From: Clostridiales bacterium
GTDB taxonomy: Bacteria; Bacillota; Clostridia; Saccharofermentanales; Saccharofermentanaceae
Reading direction: 5' to 3'
NCBI GenBank assembly: GCA_017620475.1
Contig: JAFZQI010000044.1
Coordinates: 62,001 to 126,000 of the forward strand
Length of the DNA stretch: 64,000 nt
Shown here: in pieces, positions 33,753-43,091 of the stretch
Layout of the letters: every line of letters starts with the position of its first letter
How positions within the stretch are numbered: the stretch's first letter is position 1
The notes under the pieces: model-generated
Database searches by the model: none
What the model was told of the DNA's origin: nothing
Seen by the model: only the letters and a program-made list of their open reading frames with translations
Made by a program: the position numbers and the translations under genes

Positions 33753-35357
33753 TTAGAAGAAGAGCTGGGTCACACGCAGTACGCCATCGATCGAACGGAG
33801 CTCTCCGATCACATCCTCAGAAAGTGCTTCGCTTACAGCCAGGAAGGACTGGGCCTTGGTGGAGCCCGGCTTTACGCCCCAGTGCATCGCGTTGATGTTG
33901 ATGTTGTGATCGCCGATCTTGGTCGCGATCTTACCGATGATGCCCGGCTTGTCTTCGTTCTGCATGGCAACAACGATCGGAGCCAGCGCGAAGTCTGCCT
34001 GGTAGCCGAAGAAGCTTACGAGTACTTCTGTATCCTCTCCGACGATCGTACCGGAAACGGAGAGCTCACGGCCCTCTTCGGTAACGAAGTTGACAACGAT
34101 CATGCTGCTGTAACGCTCGCACTGTGCGCTCTTGCTCTCGACAACTTCAATGCCGTGGGACTCAACACCCTGACGTACGTTAACGAAGCTTACGCGTCCG
34201 TCGGAATGTGCTGCGAGGAAACCCTTCAGGGCAGACAGTGTCAGGATGCCTGTCTCCTGCTCAGCCAATGCGCCTCTGAATTCGATCTCGATCTTCTTGA
34301 CCGGAACGGTTTCTGCCTGATAGTAGATACCGCCGAGTTTCTCAGCGAGATCCGCATACGGACGGATGGCCGCCATATCGCCGCTGAAAGAAGGCATGTT
34401 AATGGCCGCAACCAGTTCCCCGCGCAGTGCTTTTGCCACGAGAGAAGTAACGGCAGAACCTACGTTGTGGTTCGCTTCCTGTGTAGAGGCACCGAGGTGA
34501 GGTGTGACTACGCAGTTCGGAAGCGTCAGAAGCGGGTTCTCATAGTGCTGCTCGCCCGGAGCCTTGTCGTAAGAAGGCTCCTTGTCGAACACGTCGATTG
34601 CTGCAGCGGCAACCTGACCGGACTTCAGTGCCTCGTAGAGAGCCGCCTCATTTACGAGACCGCCACGGGCCGCGTTTACGATACGGACGCCCTTCTTGCA
34701 CTTGGCAAGTTCATCTGCGCCGACCATGCCGACAGTCTCCTTATTCTTCGGAGTATGGAATGTGATGAGATCCGCTACAGCGAGGAGATCCTCGAGCTTC
34801 GCGCAGCGCTTCACGCCGACGGTATCGAACTTCTCCTGCGGAATGTATGGGTCATATGCAACAACGCTCATGCCGATACCCTTGAGTTTTCTGGCTACGA
34901 TGGAGCCGATACGACCGAGGCCGATGATACCGGCGGTCTTGCCCTCGAGCTCGTTACCGATCATCTGGGCACGGCGGAAATCGTCATTATGTGCTGCCTC
35001 ATTGGCATGGCAGAGATTTCTGAAAATAGAGAATGCATGTGCTACGGCAAGCTCACCTGCTGCCATGATGTTGGCTTCCGGAGTATTTACGGCGATGATG
35101 CCCTTTTCGGTGCAGGCAGCCACATCGATATTGTCGATACCGTTACCGGCACGGCCGACGACCTTAAGATTCTTGGCGTTGGCCAGAAGGTCCTTATTGA
35201 CCTGTGTTACGGAACGTACGATCAGCGCATCGTAATCACCGATGAAACCTTTGATCTCGTCCTGGGAGCAGCCCAGACGCTCATCTACTTCAAAACCTTC
35301 ATCCTTCAGATACTGAATCGCATCTGCTGCAATCTTCTCGGCAACTAAAATCTTCAT
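33753..35357 (-). CDS. serA: D-3-phosphoglycerate dehydrogenase
   Basis: 534 residues, the long form with intervening (ASB) and ACT domains. The NAD site is GKTAGIIGLGRIGSIVARKLKG. Catalytic Arg is in NAARGGLVNEAAL and catalytic His in VTPHLGASTQEA. The C-terminal ACT domain (about 455-534) holds ALAPIVVAMQNEDKPGIIGKIATKIGDHNININAMHWGV, the likely serine-feedback site. First step of serine biosynthesis. It lies 24 bases after the aminotransferase gene, and GGGAGG precedes its start. Confidence 0.95.
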   Translation of the reverse strand: MKILVAEKIAADAIQYLKDEGFEVDERLGCSQDEIKGFIGDYDALIVRSVTQVNKDLLANAKNLKVVGRAGNGIDNIDVAACTEKGIIAVNTPEANIMAAGELAVAHAFSIFRNLCHANEAAHNDDFRRAQMIGNELEGKTAGIIGLGRIGSIVARKLKGIGMSVVAYDPYIPQEKFDTVGVKRCAKLEDLLAVADLITFHTPKNKETVGMVGADELAKCKKGVRIVNAARGGLVNEAALYEALKSGQVAAAAIDVFDKEPSYDKAPGEQHYENPLLTLPNCVVTPHLGASTQEANHNVGSAVTSLVAKALRGELVAAINMPSFSGDMAAIRPYADLAEKLGGIYYQAETVPVKKIEIEFRGALAEQETGILTLSALKGFLAAHSDGRVSFVNVRQGVESHGIEVVESKSAQCERYSSMIVVNFVTEEGRELSVSGTIVGEDTEVLVSFFGYQADFALAPIVVAMQNEDKPGIIGKIATKIGDHNININAMHWGVKPGSTKAQSFLAVSEALSEDVIGELRSIDGVLRVTQLFF

Positions 35358-35381
35358 AGTTTATGTTCCTCCCTATTGTCC

Positions 35382-36479
35382 TTATGCATTCTGAGCCTTA
35401 AGCTCGGCTACTACTTCGTCGAGATCCTTAAGCATCGCCTTGATCTCATCGATGGTGGTATCCGCCATGTGCGCGATACGGAAAGTGGTCTCCTTCAGAG
35501 CGCCGTAGCCGCCGGACAGGAGATATCCTCTCTCACCCATCTTCTTGTTGATCTCGGAGAACGGGATACCCAGCGTGTTCTTGATGCAGGTTACGGTCAC
35601 GGACAGATTATCCGGATCGGAATAGAGCTCCGCATTCTTTCTTGCCCAGTCACGAACCAGTTCTGCCATCTCGCAGTGTCTCTTATAACGGTTCTCCATG
35701 CCCTCTTCGAGGATGCAGTCGAGCTGATAATCCAGCGCAAACATGTGAGACTCGGACGGAGTGGACGGATACTGGAACGGCTTCTCGTGTACGAACTTAG
35801 CCAGCTCGACATAGTCGAAGTAAAGGCCGCGGTTCGGGATGGTCTTGGCCTTCTCCAGTGCACGGTCGGTAACGGACGCGATGGACATTCCCGGAGGCAG
35901 TCCCAGACATTTCTGTGTAGAAGTGATGCAGACATCGATACCCCACTCATCTACCGGGATGTAGTCACCGCACATGGAACTTACGGTATCCACGCAAAGG
36001 ATGACATCCGGATATTTGGCCTTGAGGACCTTGGAGATCTCACCGACAGGGTTATGAATACCTGTAGATGTCTCGTTGTGGGTAATGGTGATGAGGTCAT
36101 ATTCTCCGGAAGAGAGCGCCTCGTCCACCATCTCGGGCGTGGTGATTCTACCCAGCTCGGAACGGAATATATCTGCCGGAACACCGTTAGCCGTACACAT
36201 CTTGTACCAGCGCTCACCGAATGCTCCGATGGAGCAGATCGCTGCCTTCTTGGCTGTGAAACATCGCACGGCGCCTTCCATAAGACCGCTTCCTGAGGAG
36301 GTGGAAAGAATGATAGTGTTCTTCGTACCCATGACCTTCTGCAGTTTCTCGGAAATCCCCTGCTGCAGAGCAGATGCATCTTTGGTACGGTGGCCGATCA
36401 TCGGCGTAGACATCTTTTCCAGAACTTCCTTGCGGACTTCAACCGGACCCGGAATGAAAAGCTTCTTGTGCGTACTCAT
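35382..36479 (-). CDS. Class V aminotransferase, probable phosphoserine aminotransferase
   Basis: 365 residues from ATG 36479, 8 bases after GGAGG. LFIPGPVEVRKEVLEKMSTPMIGHR and LSTSSGSGLMEGAVRC are typical of the alanine-glyoxylate/serine-pyruvate branch of class V enzymes. The PLP lysine is in CITSTQKCLGLPPG. In anaerobes this branch can replace classical SerC. Being directly upstream of serA, it most likely converts 3-phosphohydroxypyruvate to phosphoserine; serine-glyoxylate or serine-pyruvate activity is the alternative. Confidence 0.88.
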   Translation of the reverse strand: MSTHKKLFIPGPVEVRKEVLEKMSTPMIGHRTKDASALQQGISEKLQKVMGTKNTIILSTSSGSGLMEGAVRCFTAKKAAICSIGAFGERWYKMCTANGVPADIFRSELGRITTPEMVDEALSSGEYDLITITHNETSTGIHNPVGEISKVLKAKYPDVILCVDTVSSMCGDYIPVDEWGIDVCITSTQKCLGLPPGMSIASVTDRALEKAKTIPNRGLYFDYVELAKFVHEKPFQYPSTPSESHMFALDYQLDCILEEGMENRYKRHCEMAELVRDWARKNAELYSDPDNLSVTVTCIKNTLGIPFSEINKKMGERGYLLSGGYGALKETTFRIAHMADTTIDEIKAMLKDLDEVVAELKAQNA

Positions 36480-36867
36480 GATAAACTCCTCCAAGTAATA
36501 ACTATAATTACATACCGTACTATTGTAGACGCATTTTCCCCTTTTTTCCAGTATAAAAAACCTGTGGTTTACATTTTCGGCAATTTATCAAAAAAAGCGC
36601 GTCAGATGGCATTTGAGCCGACAACCTGACAGAGGAGATCACGAAATGATTTTTATTCCGCTACTTATTTTCCGGTTCTCTCACACGATTGCTCACGAGC
36701 GGATCTGCTTCCGCTTCTTTACGGACGGTTTTGCATTCGGCTCCGCTTTATAGTAAATTGATGGCAGAGGACCCATCCATACAAATGGTGCAGAAGGACC
36801 ATCCAATGGGTTCCGGATACGAAGGAACAGGAAGAGCGCACGCAGTTACCGGTTTTCGGAGGCGGTC
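36480..36867. other. 388-base intergenic region
   Basis: The left part is the upstream region of the aminotransferase gene (AT-rich with TATAGT-like boxes on the minus strand); no T-box or riboswitch sequence is recognised. The right part precedes a plus-strand membrane protein gene and holds one possible small gene (36646-36753). Confidence 0.5.
36646..36753 (+). CDS. Possible small protein, 35 residues
   Basis: ATG 36646 follows GAGGAG (36632-36637) at the ideal 8-base spacing. The peptide opens MIFIPLLIFRF and is hydrophobic at the N-terminus, with several Phe and Arg after. It ends at TAG 36753, 115 bases before the next gene. There is no homology that I recognise. The good ribosome site is the only evidence. 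Confidence 0.3.
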   Translation: MIFIPLLIFRFSHTIAHERICFRFFTDGFAFGSAL

Positions 36868-37398
36868 ATGAAAGGATTCACGATTCCCAATCTCATCATC
36901 CACATGATGCAGTTTCTTACTGCAAGCTTTCTGGCGATCCTCCCTGCCGGCGCCGCACTCGTCGGCGGAGTCGTCTCCTTTTTCGGGATTTCGGCTGCTA
37001 AGGCGCCGACGACCGCATCGATCATTATTGCCTCTTTCTTTGTTTTCTACTCACTGATCTCGATGATCATGGGCATCATCAACTTTCTCGTGATCTCCCG
37101 TCATATGCGTACGTATTTCATCATCGAGCTGCTCCTCGGAATCCTCGGGATCGCCGGATGCGTGGCTTCCCTGGTCTACTATTTTTCTGCCATCAGCCTT
37201 CCCTTCCGCATGCTGCTGCGAGAAGGCTTCGCTCCGATAATGAACCTGGCATTCATCTTCATTCTGCTTTGCATATTAAACCTCACGTTCACAGTGCTTT
37301 TCGCGGTGGTACCGAAGAAAACGATAAAGCCGGCACCCGGCGATCCAGTACCCGCTCCAGGTTCGATCTCCGCACCATCTGACACCCCTCTTCTCTGA
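36868..37398 (+). CDS. Small four-helix membrane protein
   Basis: 176 residues with about four membrane helices (10-45, 48-78, 88-112, 124-150) and a Pro-rich cytoplasmic or external tail (KPAPGDPVPAPGS). GGAGG precedes the ATG. The family is not recognised. It resembles generic four-helix proteins of unknown function. Followed by a strong terminator. Confidence 0.65.
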   Translation: MKGFTIPNLIIHMMQFLTASFLAILPAGAALVGGVVSFFGISAAKAPTTASIIIASFFVFYSLISMIMGIINFLVISRHMRTYFIIELLLGILGIAGCVASLVYYFSAISLPFRMLLREGFAPIMNLAFIFILLCILNLTFTVLFAVVPKKTIKPAPGDPVPAPGSISAPSDTPLL

Positions 37399-37471
37399 GC
37401 GATTCTCTTCCCCGCTTCTCTGAACGAACCGTGCTCCGGTTCTTTTTACTTTTCTTCCGTAAAGCAAAAAG

Positions 37472-37508
37472 AAAGGGTTGCCTCATTATTCTGAGACAAC
37501 CCCTTTTT
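37472..37508. terminator. Bidirectional terminator between two convergent genes
   Basis: AAGGGGTTGTCTCA-type stem: GGGTTGCCTCA (37475-37485) pairs with TGAGACAACCC (37492-37502) with one mismatch. TTTTT follows on the plus strand and CTTTTTG on the minus strand. Confidence 0.85.
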
Positions 37509-37535
37509 CGTTAAATCAAGTTGTATTGCCGTGGA

Positions 37536-40500
37536 TCAGCTGTTGACCATACTTACCGGCGGGAGCTTGACCGTATCACCGGCCTTCGGCTTATAAGATG
37601 CATCCAGTCCATTGTAAGTCAGGATCGTCGTTACTCTTGCATCCGTCTCCGAATCGATCTTGACACCGTATACGTGATAGAACAGATCCCACCATGTACG
37701 GCATCCGCTCTTATCCGAGAAGGTGTACACACCGAGAGGAGCGTCAGCCGCTACGACCTCAGAAGTCTGTTCCGGCGTGCTTTCCGGAGGAGTCGTATCC
37801 TCGGTCTCGGAAACATCTCCGGAAACATCCGTGATGGAAGGTGTTCCGGTAACTTCCGTCTCTTCTTTATCCGACTTACCGTCGCTGCATGACTTCGCGA
37901 TCAGCACGATGATGATGATCAGGCAGATGACCGATACCGCTGCAAGAATGTACGGCAGGTAGCTCATGCCTTCTCCGTCTTCTCCGCTGTCGAATCCGTC
38001 GTCAATGGTATCCATGCGGCGTCTTGCCGGCTGGGTATTCGGACGGTTGCCCGGACGCTGGGGCTGCGGTCTCTTCACACCCGGAATGGAACCCGGACGT
38101 ACGGACTCGCCGGTCTGCATGTACGGCGGAACGGAAGACGGTGCCGCAACAGACTGAGGCTGCGAAGCGGATGCCGCTGCGCCGCCGACAGCGCCTACGT
38201 CGAAGAGATCAGCCACAGACGGTGGCGGATTATTGAAATCATACTGTGTCGAAGCCTGAGACTGAGCCGCGTATGCATCTGTCGCCGCGTACGGATCGTA
38301 ACCGCCCTCGGTCTGATCCTGTACCGATTCAGCCACCGGCTCACTATAGTCTGCTTCCGGCTGGTAGGAAGGCTCGTAGCTGTCGGATGTCTGCGGAACC
38401 TCAGGAGCAGTGTATGCATCCTGCCCATAAGCCGCACCGTCATTTACGAACGGAGATACCGGTGTGGCCGCCGGAGCAACAAACGGTGTTGCGGACGGAA
38501 CCGGCTCATCTTCGTCTACGGTATAAGATCCGCGTGCATATACGCCCGTATCCTCGTATCCTACCGGTGTATCACTGTTGGTCGGATATGTCGGCGGAGT
38601 ATAGGTCGGAGCCTCATAGATCGGCATTTCCGGAACATCATCGGCAGAGGCAGTCGCCGCACTCGGAGCATCATTGGATGCGAACGGGATCACGAACTCG
38701 TCCGAAGATCCGGCTTCCTGTCCGTCAACCCCTTCTGCGGATTCCGTATAATCAGCAGAATAGCCATCTGCCGCCTCGTATTTCTCCTCCGAAGGAGTCT
38801 CAGCATCACCGAAGAAAAGCGGGGTCTCGTCGAATTCTTTTGGATCATTAGAATACTCGGGGTCATCGTTCATAGGCGTTTTCTCCTCATCGTCCGCTTC
38901 GAAAACAATCGGGGCATCCTCGTCTGTTTCCGCAACAGCTCCCGAAGCACCGGCCTCGGAATTCTGTTCAGTTCCTGCCATGTTCTCCTTAACGGCCGGA
39001 CCCGGCACTGCCGATCCGCCGAAAACCTCGTCTCCGATAAAGAGCGGAGCACCATCGTCCGCCTGTGTTGCTTCGCCGCCCACTTCAAAAGAACCGGAAT
39101 CGGCGCTATCGTCCTTCTCTGCCGGAGCTGCGGGAACAACCGGAGCTGCGGGCACAGCCGCACCGGCTTCGATCACAGGTGCAGCAGGAGCTACTGAGGC
39201 TTCCTGTGCCTTCTGTGCCGCCTTGGCAAAAGGATTGTCTGCGTTCTTAACGGCGACAAACGGCTCTTCCTTAGCAGCAGGAGCCGGTTCTGCCGTCGGC
39301 TGGACAAACGGACTTGCCGCCTCGCCGGCATTGATCTTGCTGTCGAGTTCCGCAGCAGCCTTGTCAAATGTATTCACGTAAGGGATCACCTTCGTAGCGC
39401 CATCATCATCCGATCCGGCGTTCACTACAGGAACGGACGGAGCAATCGGAGCCGGAACCACAGGTGCCGTAGCAGAGGGTGCCGGAACAGGAGCCGGTAT
39501 GACCGGTGCAGTCGGAGCCGAAGGAACAGCCGGAGCCGCAGGAGCCTTGCCGGCCTCTTCATTCATCAGATCGGAAATGTCGCCGAATGTCAGCGTCGGT
39601 TCCGGAATCGGTGTATTGATCGCCGCTTCTACAGAAGAAGCCTCACCCGTGGAACCGGCAGCACTTGTCTCATGGCCCAGAGAAGCGATTGCATCCGCTG
39701 CGCTTCCCACGACCGGCGTTACCATAGTTGCCTCAAGGACCTTCTGCATATCGCGGGGTTCTGCCTTCGGCGTTGCATCACCGAAAAGCATCGCATCCTC
39801 CGGAACAGGAGCATCCACATTCGTCTTCGGCGAATCCATCGGAATCGGCGGAGCAACGTTGTAATCATCCTCATCCGGCTCTTCCACGACTTTCTTCTTC
39901 TTTCTTCCGAAGCCGAAGAAACCGCCACGGTCACTGGATGTGATATCTTCTACGAAAGAGATCATGAACTGAAGCGGAACGCCCGGAAGTTTGGCCGCCG
40001 CTTCGGTAATGACGACGCTGGCTGCATCGCTCTGGTCCTCTGCATCATAAAGGATGCGAAGAAGTTCCTGCTGACCGAGCGCCTCGTACACCTCGCGGTT
40101 ACAAAGGATGATGCAGTCATCGAGTTTAAGCTGAGCGATATTGGAGCAAAGCGCCGGAGCGGTCTTTGTCGCGCAGAAGTTATAGAAATTGTCCACCTTT
40201 TGACGGTTCGTGTTAATGGCATCGATGCGGATGTCCGCCGCAGTCATCGGGTAGAGCGTATCGTCACGATAAAGGAATGCCAGGCCCTTGCCGATCGTCG
40301 ACGCGAATGCCTCGCCATCCTTGACCATTACGCCGGCGAAGAAAGGCGCGCGGCTTCCATCCTGCTGGATCTTCATCTTTCCGGTAATGGAAACGGCTGT
40401 ATTCACCATCTCACCGATGGAGTCGTCAAGAGAACGTCTTCCGGTCTTCAGTTCCGTTCCGAGGCGGCGCAATACTGGCTCATACGGCGGAAGCGCATTG

Positions 40501-40697
40501 GGATCCTGATCCGGGATCGTCTGGTGTGAAAAAACGGAGAGGAAAAATCCTCGGTCTTCTTTATCATTGGTCAGGTCGGCCGAACGTGCCACGGCTTTAC
40601 TGGTCACGCGTCCGTCCATGTAAAAAGCATCTGTCAGTTCTGCTGTCGGAAAATATCTTGCGGTAAGTGTGGTTGCAAGACGGGTCTGCTTTGCCAT
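37536..40697 (-). CDS. Giant membrane-anchored PP2C-like pseudophosphatase with LysM-like tail
   Basis: 1053 residues. Residues about 1-255 follow a PP2C phosphatase fold but with the catalytic positions replaced: FFLSVFSHQ where FFAVFDGHGG is usual, STIGKGLAFLYRDDTLYPMT where GDSR is usual, LDDCIILCNREVYEAL where LLCSDGL is usual, and VPLQ where the DN pair is usual. A basic stretch (GRKKKKVVEE) precedes about 640 residues of Ala/Pro/Glu/Asp-rich disordered sequence. One membrane helix (YLPYILAAVSVICLIIIIVLIA, about 935-956) is followed by an acidic linker and a LysM-like C-terminus (TWWDLFYHVYGVKI...NGLDASYKPKAGDTVKLPP). Likely a cytoplasmic scaffold tied to the wall; no catalytic role expected. 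Confidence 0.75.
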   Translation of the reverse strand: MAKQTRLATTLTARYFPTAELTDAFYMDGRVTSKAVARSADLTNDKEDRGFFLSVFSHQTIPDQDPNALPPYEPVLRRLGTELKTGRRSLDDSIGEMVNTAVSITGKMKIQQDGSRAPFFAGVMVKDGEAFASTIGKGLAFLYRDDTLYPMTAADIRIDAINTNRQKVDNFYNFCATKTAPALCSNIAQLKLDDCIILCNREVYEALGQQELLRILYDAEDQSDAASVVITEAAAKLPGVPLQFMISFVEDITSSDRGGFFGFGRKKKKVVEEPDEDDYNVAPPIPMDSPKTNVDAPVPEDAMLFGDATPKAEPRDMQKVLEATMVTPVVGSAADAIASLGHETSAAGSTGEASSVEAAINTPIPEPTLTFGDISDLMNEEAGKAPAAPAVPSAPTAPVIPAPVPAPSATAPVVPAPIAPSVPVVNAGSDDDGATKVIPYVNTFDKAAAELDSKINAGEAASPFVQPTAEPAPAAKEEPFVAVKNADNPFAKAAQKAQEASVAPAAPVIEAGAAVPAAPVVPAAPAEKDDSADSGSFEVGGEATQADDGAPLFIGDEVFGGSAVPGPAVKENMAGTEQNSEAGASGAVAETDEDAPIVFEADDEEKTPMNDDPEYSNDPKEFDETPLFFGDAETPSEEKYEAADGYSADYTESAEGVDGQEAGSSDEFVIPFASNDAPSAATASADDVPEMPIYEAPTYTPPTYPTNSDTPVGYEDTGVYARGSYTVDEDEPVPSATPFVAPAATPVSPFVNDGAAYGQDAYTAPEVPQTSDSYEPSYQPEADYSEPVAESVQDQTEGGYDPYAATDAYAAQSQASTQYDFNNPPPSVADLFDVGAVGGAAASASQPQSVAAPSSVPPYMQTGESVRPGSIPGVKRPQPQRPGNRPNTQPARRRMDTIDDGFDSGEDGEGMSYLPYILAAVSVICLIIIIVLIAKSCSDGKSDKEETEVTGTPSITDVSGDVSETEDTTPPESTPEQTSEVVAADAPLGVYTFSDKSGCRTWWDLFYHVYGVKIDSETDARVTTILTYNGLDASYKPKAGDTVKLPPVSMVNS

Positions 40698-41004
40698 AAA
40701 ATAGCGCCTCCAAATTATGGGATTTTCCCACTACTTCTAGATAATTATATCATAATGTCTTTTCAAACAAGTGCTTTGGAAGGACTTTTTTCTACAATTT
40801 CATGACAAATTCGCGTCGATGGCATTTCGATCCTCATCCACATGCGCAAATCTGCCGATTTGCGGTCCGATCAAAAATATCCGACTATTTCACAATCATT
40901 ACGTGAAGATACAGTTCTTTTCAAGCGGAAGGATCATCTTCCCATCATCTTTTTTCATGCAGACAAATTCTTTTCCGAGGTTCTCTTTTTCTGCAGGCAA
41001 AGCT
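40698..41004. other. 307-base intergenic region with a hairpin
   Basis: Upstream of the pseudophosphatase gene and downstream of a DUF885 gene. It contains a perfect hairpin CGCAAATC-TGCC-GATTTGCG (40845-40864) without a T-run, and one copy of the dispersed CAGTTCTTTTC motif (40912-40922). AT-rich sequence at 40730-40760 is the likely promoter of the pseudophosphatase gene. No gene supported. Confidence 0.55.
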
Positions 41005-42852
41005 TTATCCGAGCTTCTCGTTTGCCCATTCTTCCATATCTTCCTGAAGGATCGCAAAGGGCGCACAGCCAAGATCCAGATAGGCTTTCATGACCTCATC
41101 CTTCGTGCAGACGTCTTTCACCTTTTCCGCGGTCCCGTCAATGATCCTCGAAGTGAAGAGGAACCCGAAGGCATACTCCACGGCATAGCACTGTGAGCCG
41201 GTGATCCGGAACCAGTACTCATCGATGACTTCCTTACTATCCTGCCCGTATTTTTTCAAATAGAGGGCACAGTCATCGTATGTCCAGCCTTCATATTCCA
41301 CGCCGATGCTGACCCGCGCCGCGATGTAGGACGAATAAAGAAGTGTAGCCACCCAGGAATTCTCCGCCATTTCCTGGTCGATCGGCGCATAGTGGATCAT
41401 GGTCCACTCCGAGTATTCCGCCCAGCCCTCCGCATAGGGCTCCGAGGTGGCAAAGACCTGATATTTGCTCTCCAGATGTTCCGCCTGATACTGGTGCTGA
41501 TACAGATGACCCGGATACATTTCATGGGAGATCAGCGTGAACATGTCATAATTCGGATCATCCAGCAGTGCCCGGTTCAGCCAGACCGTATGCTTCGTGT
41601 AATTATCGATCGGCGCCGAGTAGTATCTGGCAGGCTGGATCGATTCCCCGAACTCATCCGGAACCTTATAGACCGACAGTTCATTGCGTTCGATCGCCGG
41701 GAAATGGTCGCGGGTGAAGCGTTCGCACCAATCCTGCGCTTCCTCGAAATCCAGGTCACCGAAGGAGAAATAACTGCCCTTGGCGGTCCATCTCGGAAGA
41801 TACTCGTTATAGATTTGGTCGATCTCCTCCTGAAGGATCGATGTACATACCTCTACCGATACATCCGTTCCCGTCTTCATATGGAAAAGCGCTTCGTAAT
41901 ATGCTTTGCCGTCCGCGGTTTCCGCCAGATACGGGCCCTCGTTACACATGCCCTTGAGGCCTTCCAGTTCCTGCATCAGCATCTCCATAGCAGGATAGTA
42001 GACCGTAACCAGCAGTTCCTGATTACGCCGGATATAGTCGGATGTCTCCTGATCCGAAAGGTGAAGAGCGCCTACGCGGCTCTCGAAAGTTGTCTTCATG
42101 AAGTGGGTGTCGCGGTTTTCCTGCATCTTTCTGCAGTCTTCGATAATACGGTCGAGGTTTTCGTCACTCCAGCCGATCCCCATCTCACTTCTTTTCTTCT
42201 CCACCGCAATGACCTTCTCAAAGAAAGTGTAGTAGTCGCCGAGGATCATCAGATATCTGTCCACATCCGATTTACTGCGGAACTGGATCAGTGAGGTCAG
42301 AAACGGATAGACGATCTGTTTTCCGCCCATGGGATTGAGCTGCGGCACGTAGAGGTAGTACTTGTACTCCTCGGACAGATACCGAAGATCGAAGCACATA
42401 TCATCGATAGCCCGGATCTCTTCCTCCGTAAGCTCGGTCCGGTTCAGTCCTTCCAGGGTATCCGCGTATTCCAAAAGCGCATCCGAAGCCTGTTTGTACT
42501 CATCCGCCTCCGGAAAATAAAGTCCCACCGTTGGCCAGTCCGAGTAGTAATGAGTAGGATCATCGAATGCATAGTATGCGCTTAAGAGATCCGACGCACC
42601 GACGAAGTACCCCATATCGTAGTCGCGCCAGATCTTCTGTGCCTCGGTAAGTTCCTGTGTATCGGGATTGGCCACATTGGACCAGTCCACCGCACCCGGA
42701 GACATATTCCCGTCTTCATCTGTCGTAGACAGCGGGGGTTTCGGAATATTCTTCTGATCCATCGTACTCGAGCACGCCGAAAGGGGCGCCAGGATCAGCG
42801 CCCCCGATAAAGAGATGGCAAATAATTTACTCAACAGGCGATGCCCGCTCAT
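41005..42852 (-). CDS. DUF885 family lipoprotein (first of two)
   Basis: 615 residues. Signal peptide with lipobox (ALILAPLSAC, about 18-27). The DUF885 core includes DNYTKHTVWLNRALLDDPNYDMFTLISHEMYPGHLYQHQYQ; HExxPGH is a gluzincin-like metal motif of this family. Later blocks include FATSEPYAEGWAEYSEW (candidate third ligand Glu) and YTYDDCALYLKKYG. DUF885 proteins are uncharacterised putative metallopeptidases. Its start overlaps the stop of the Cys-rich membrane protein (ATGA). Paralogue of the gene at 43.1-45.0 kb. Confidence 0.88.
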   Translation of the reverse strand: MSGHRLLSKLFAISLSGALILAPLSACSSTMDQKNIPKPPLSTTDEDGNMSPGAVDWSNVANPDTQELTEAQKIWRDYDMGYFVGASDLLSAYYAFDDPTHYYSDWPTVGLYFPEADEYKQASDALLEYADTLEGLNRTELTEEEIRAIDDMCFDLRYLSEEYKYYLYVPQLNPMGGKQIVYPFLTSLIQFRSKSDVDRYLMILGDYYTFFEKVIAVEKKRSEMGIGWSDENLDRIIEDCRKMQENRDTHFMKTTFESRVGALHLSDQETSDYIRRNQELLVTVYYPAMEMLMQELEGLKGMCNEGPYLAETADGKAYYEALFHMKTGTDVSVEVCTSILQEEIDQIYNEYLPRWTAKGSYFSFGDLDFEEAQDWCERFTRDHFPAIERNELSVYKVPDEFGESIQPARYYSAPIDNYTKHTVWLNRALLDDPNYDMFTLISHEMYPGHLYQHQYQAEHLESKYQVFATSEPYAEGWAEYSEWTMIHYAPIDQEMAENSWVATLLYSSYIAARVSIGVEYEGWTYDDCALYLKKYGQDSKEVIDEYWFRITGSQCYAVEYAFGFLFTSRIIDGTAEKVKDVCTKDEVMKAYLDLGCAPFAILQEDMEEWANEKLG

Positions 42853-43031
42853 TGATCAGTGTCTCCTTTCCGGTGACAGGAATCCCGCATGGCACAGGAG
42901 CTGCAGCCACAGCCGCAGCCGGTCTTCCCGTTCTTCTTATCGCGGATCATCTTCACGATGACGAGCACAACGGCTGCCGCAAGAAGGATCGAGATGATGA
43001 TCGTTCCCAGATTCTCTTTCATCCATTCCAT
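42849..43031 (-). CDS. FeoB-associated Cys-rich membrane protein family
   Basis: 60 residues from ATG 43031 (MEWMKENLGTII); a start at 43070 adds 13 residues. One membrane helix (about 9-28) is followed by KMIRDKKNGKTGCGCGCSSCAMRDSCHRK with six Cys residues. This is the small FeoB-associated Cys-rich (p12-like) family, usually next to feoB. No feo genes lie here; instead it sits between two DUF885 genes and overlaps the downstream one by ATGA. Metal handling for the DUF885 proteins is an inference. Confidence 0.8.
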   Translation of the reverse strand: MEWMKENLGTIIISILLAAAVVLVIVKMIRDKKNGKTGCGCGCSSCAMRDSCHRKGDTDQ

Positions 43032-43091
43032 ATCAAACCGTATCCGTCTTCCGGATTTCTGAAGCCGCAAATCACGGCACGAAACCGGATA

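Noticed and set aside
33738..35348. 536-residue open frame on the plus strand opposite serA
   Set aside because: Antisense shadow of a highly conserved gene; no ribosome site and no recognisable protein.
36480..36645. Serine T-box or riboswitch before the serine genes
   Set aside because: No T-box core, specifier structure or terminator/antiterminator pair is recognisable.
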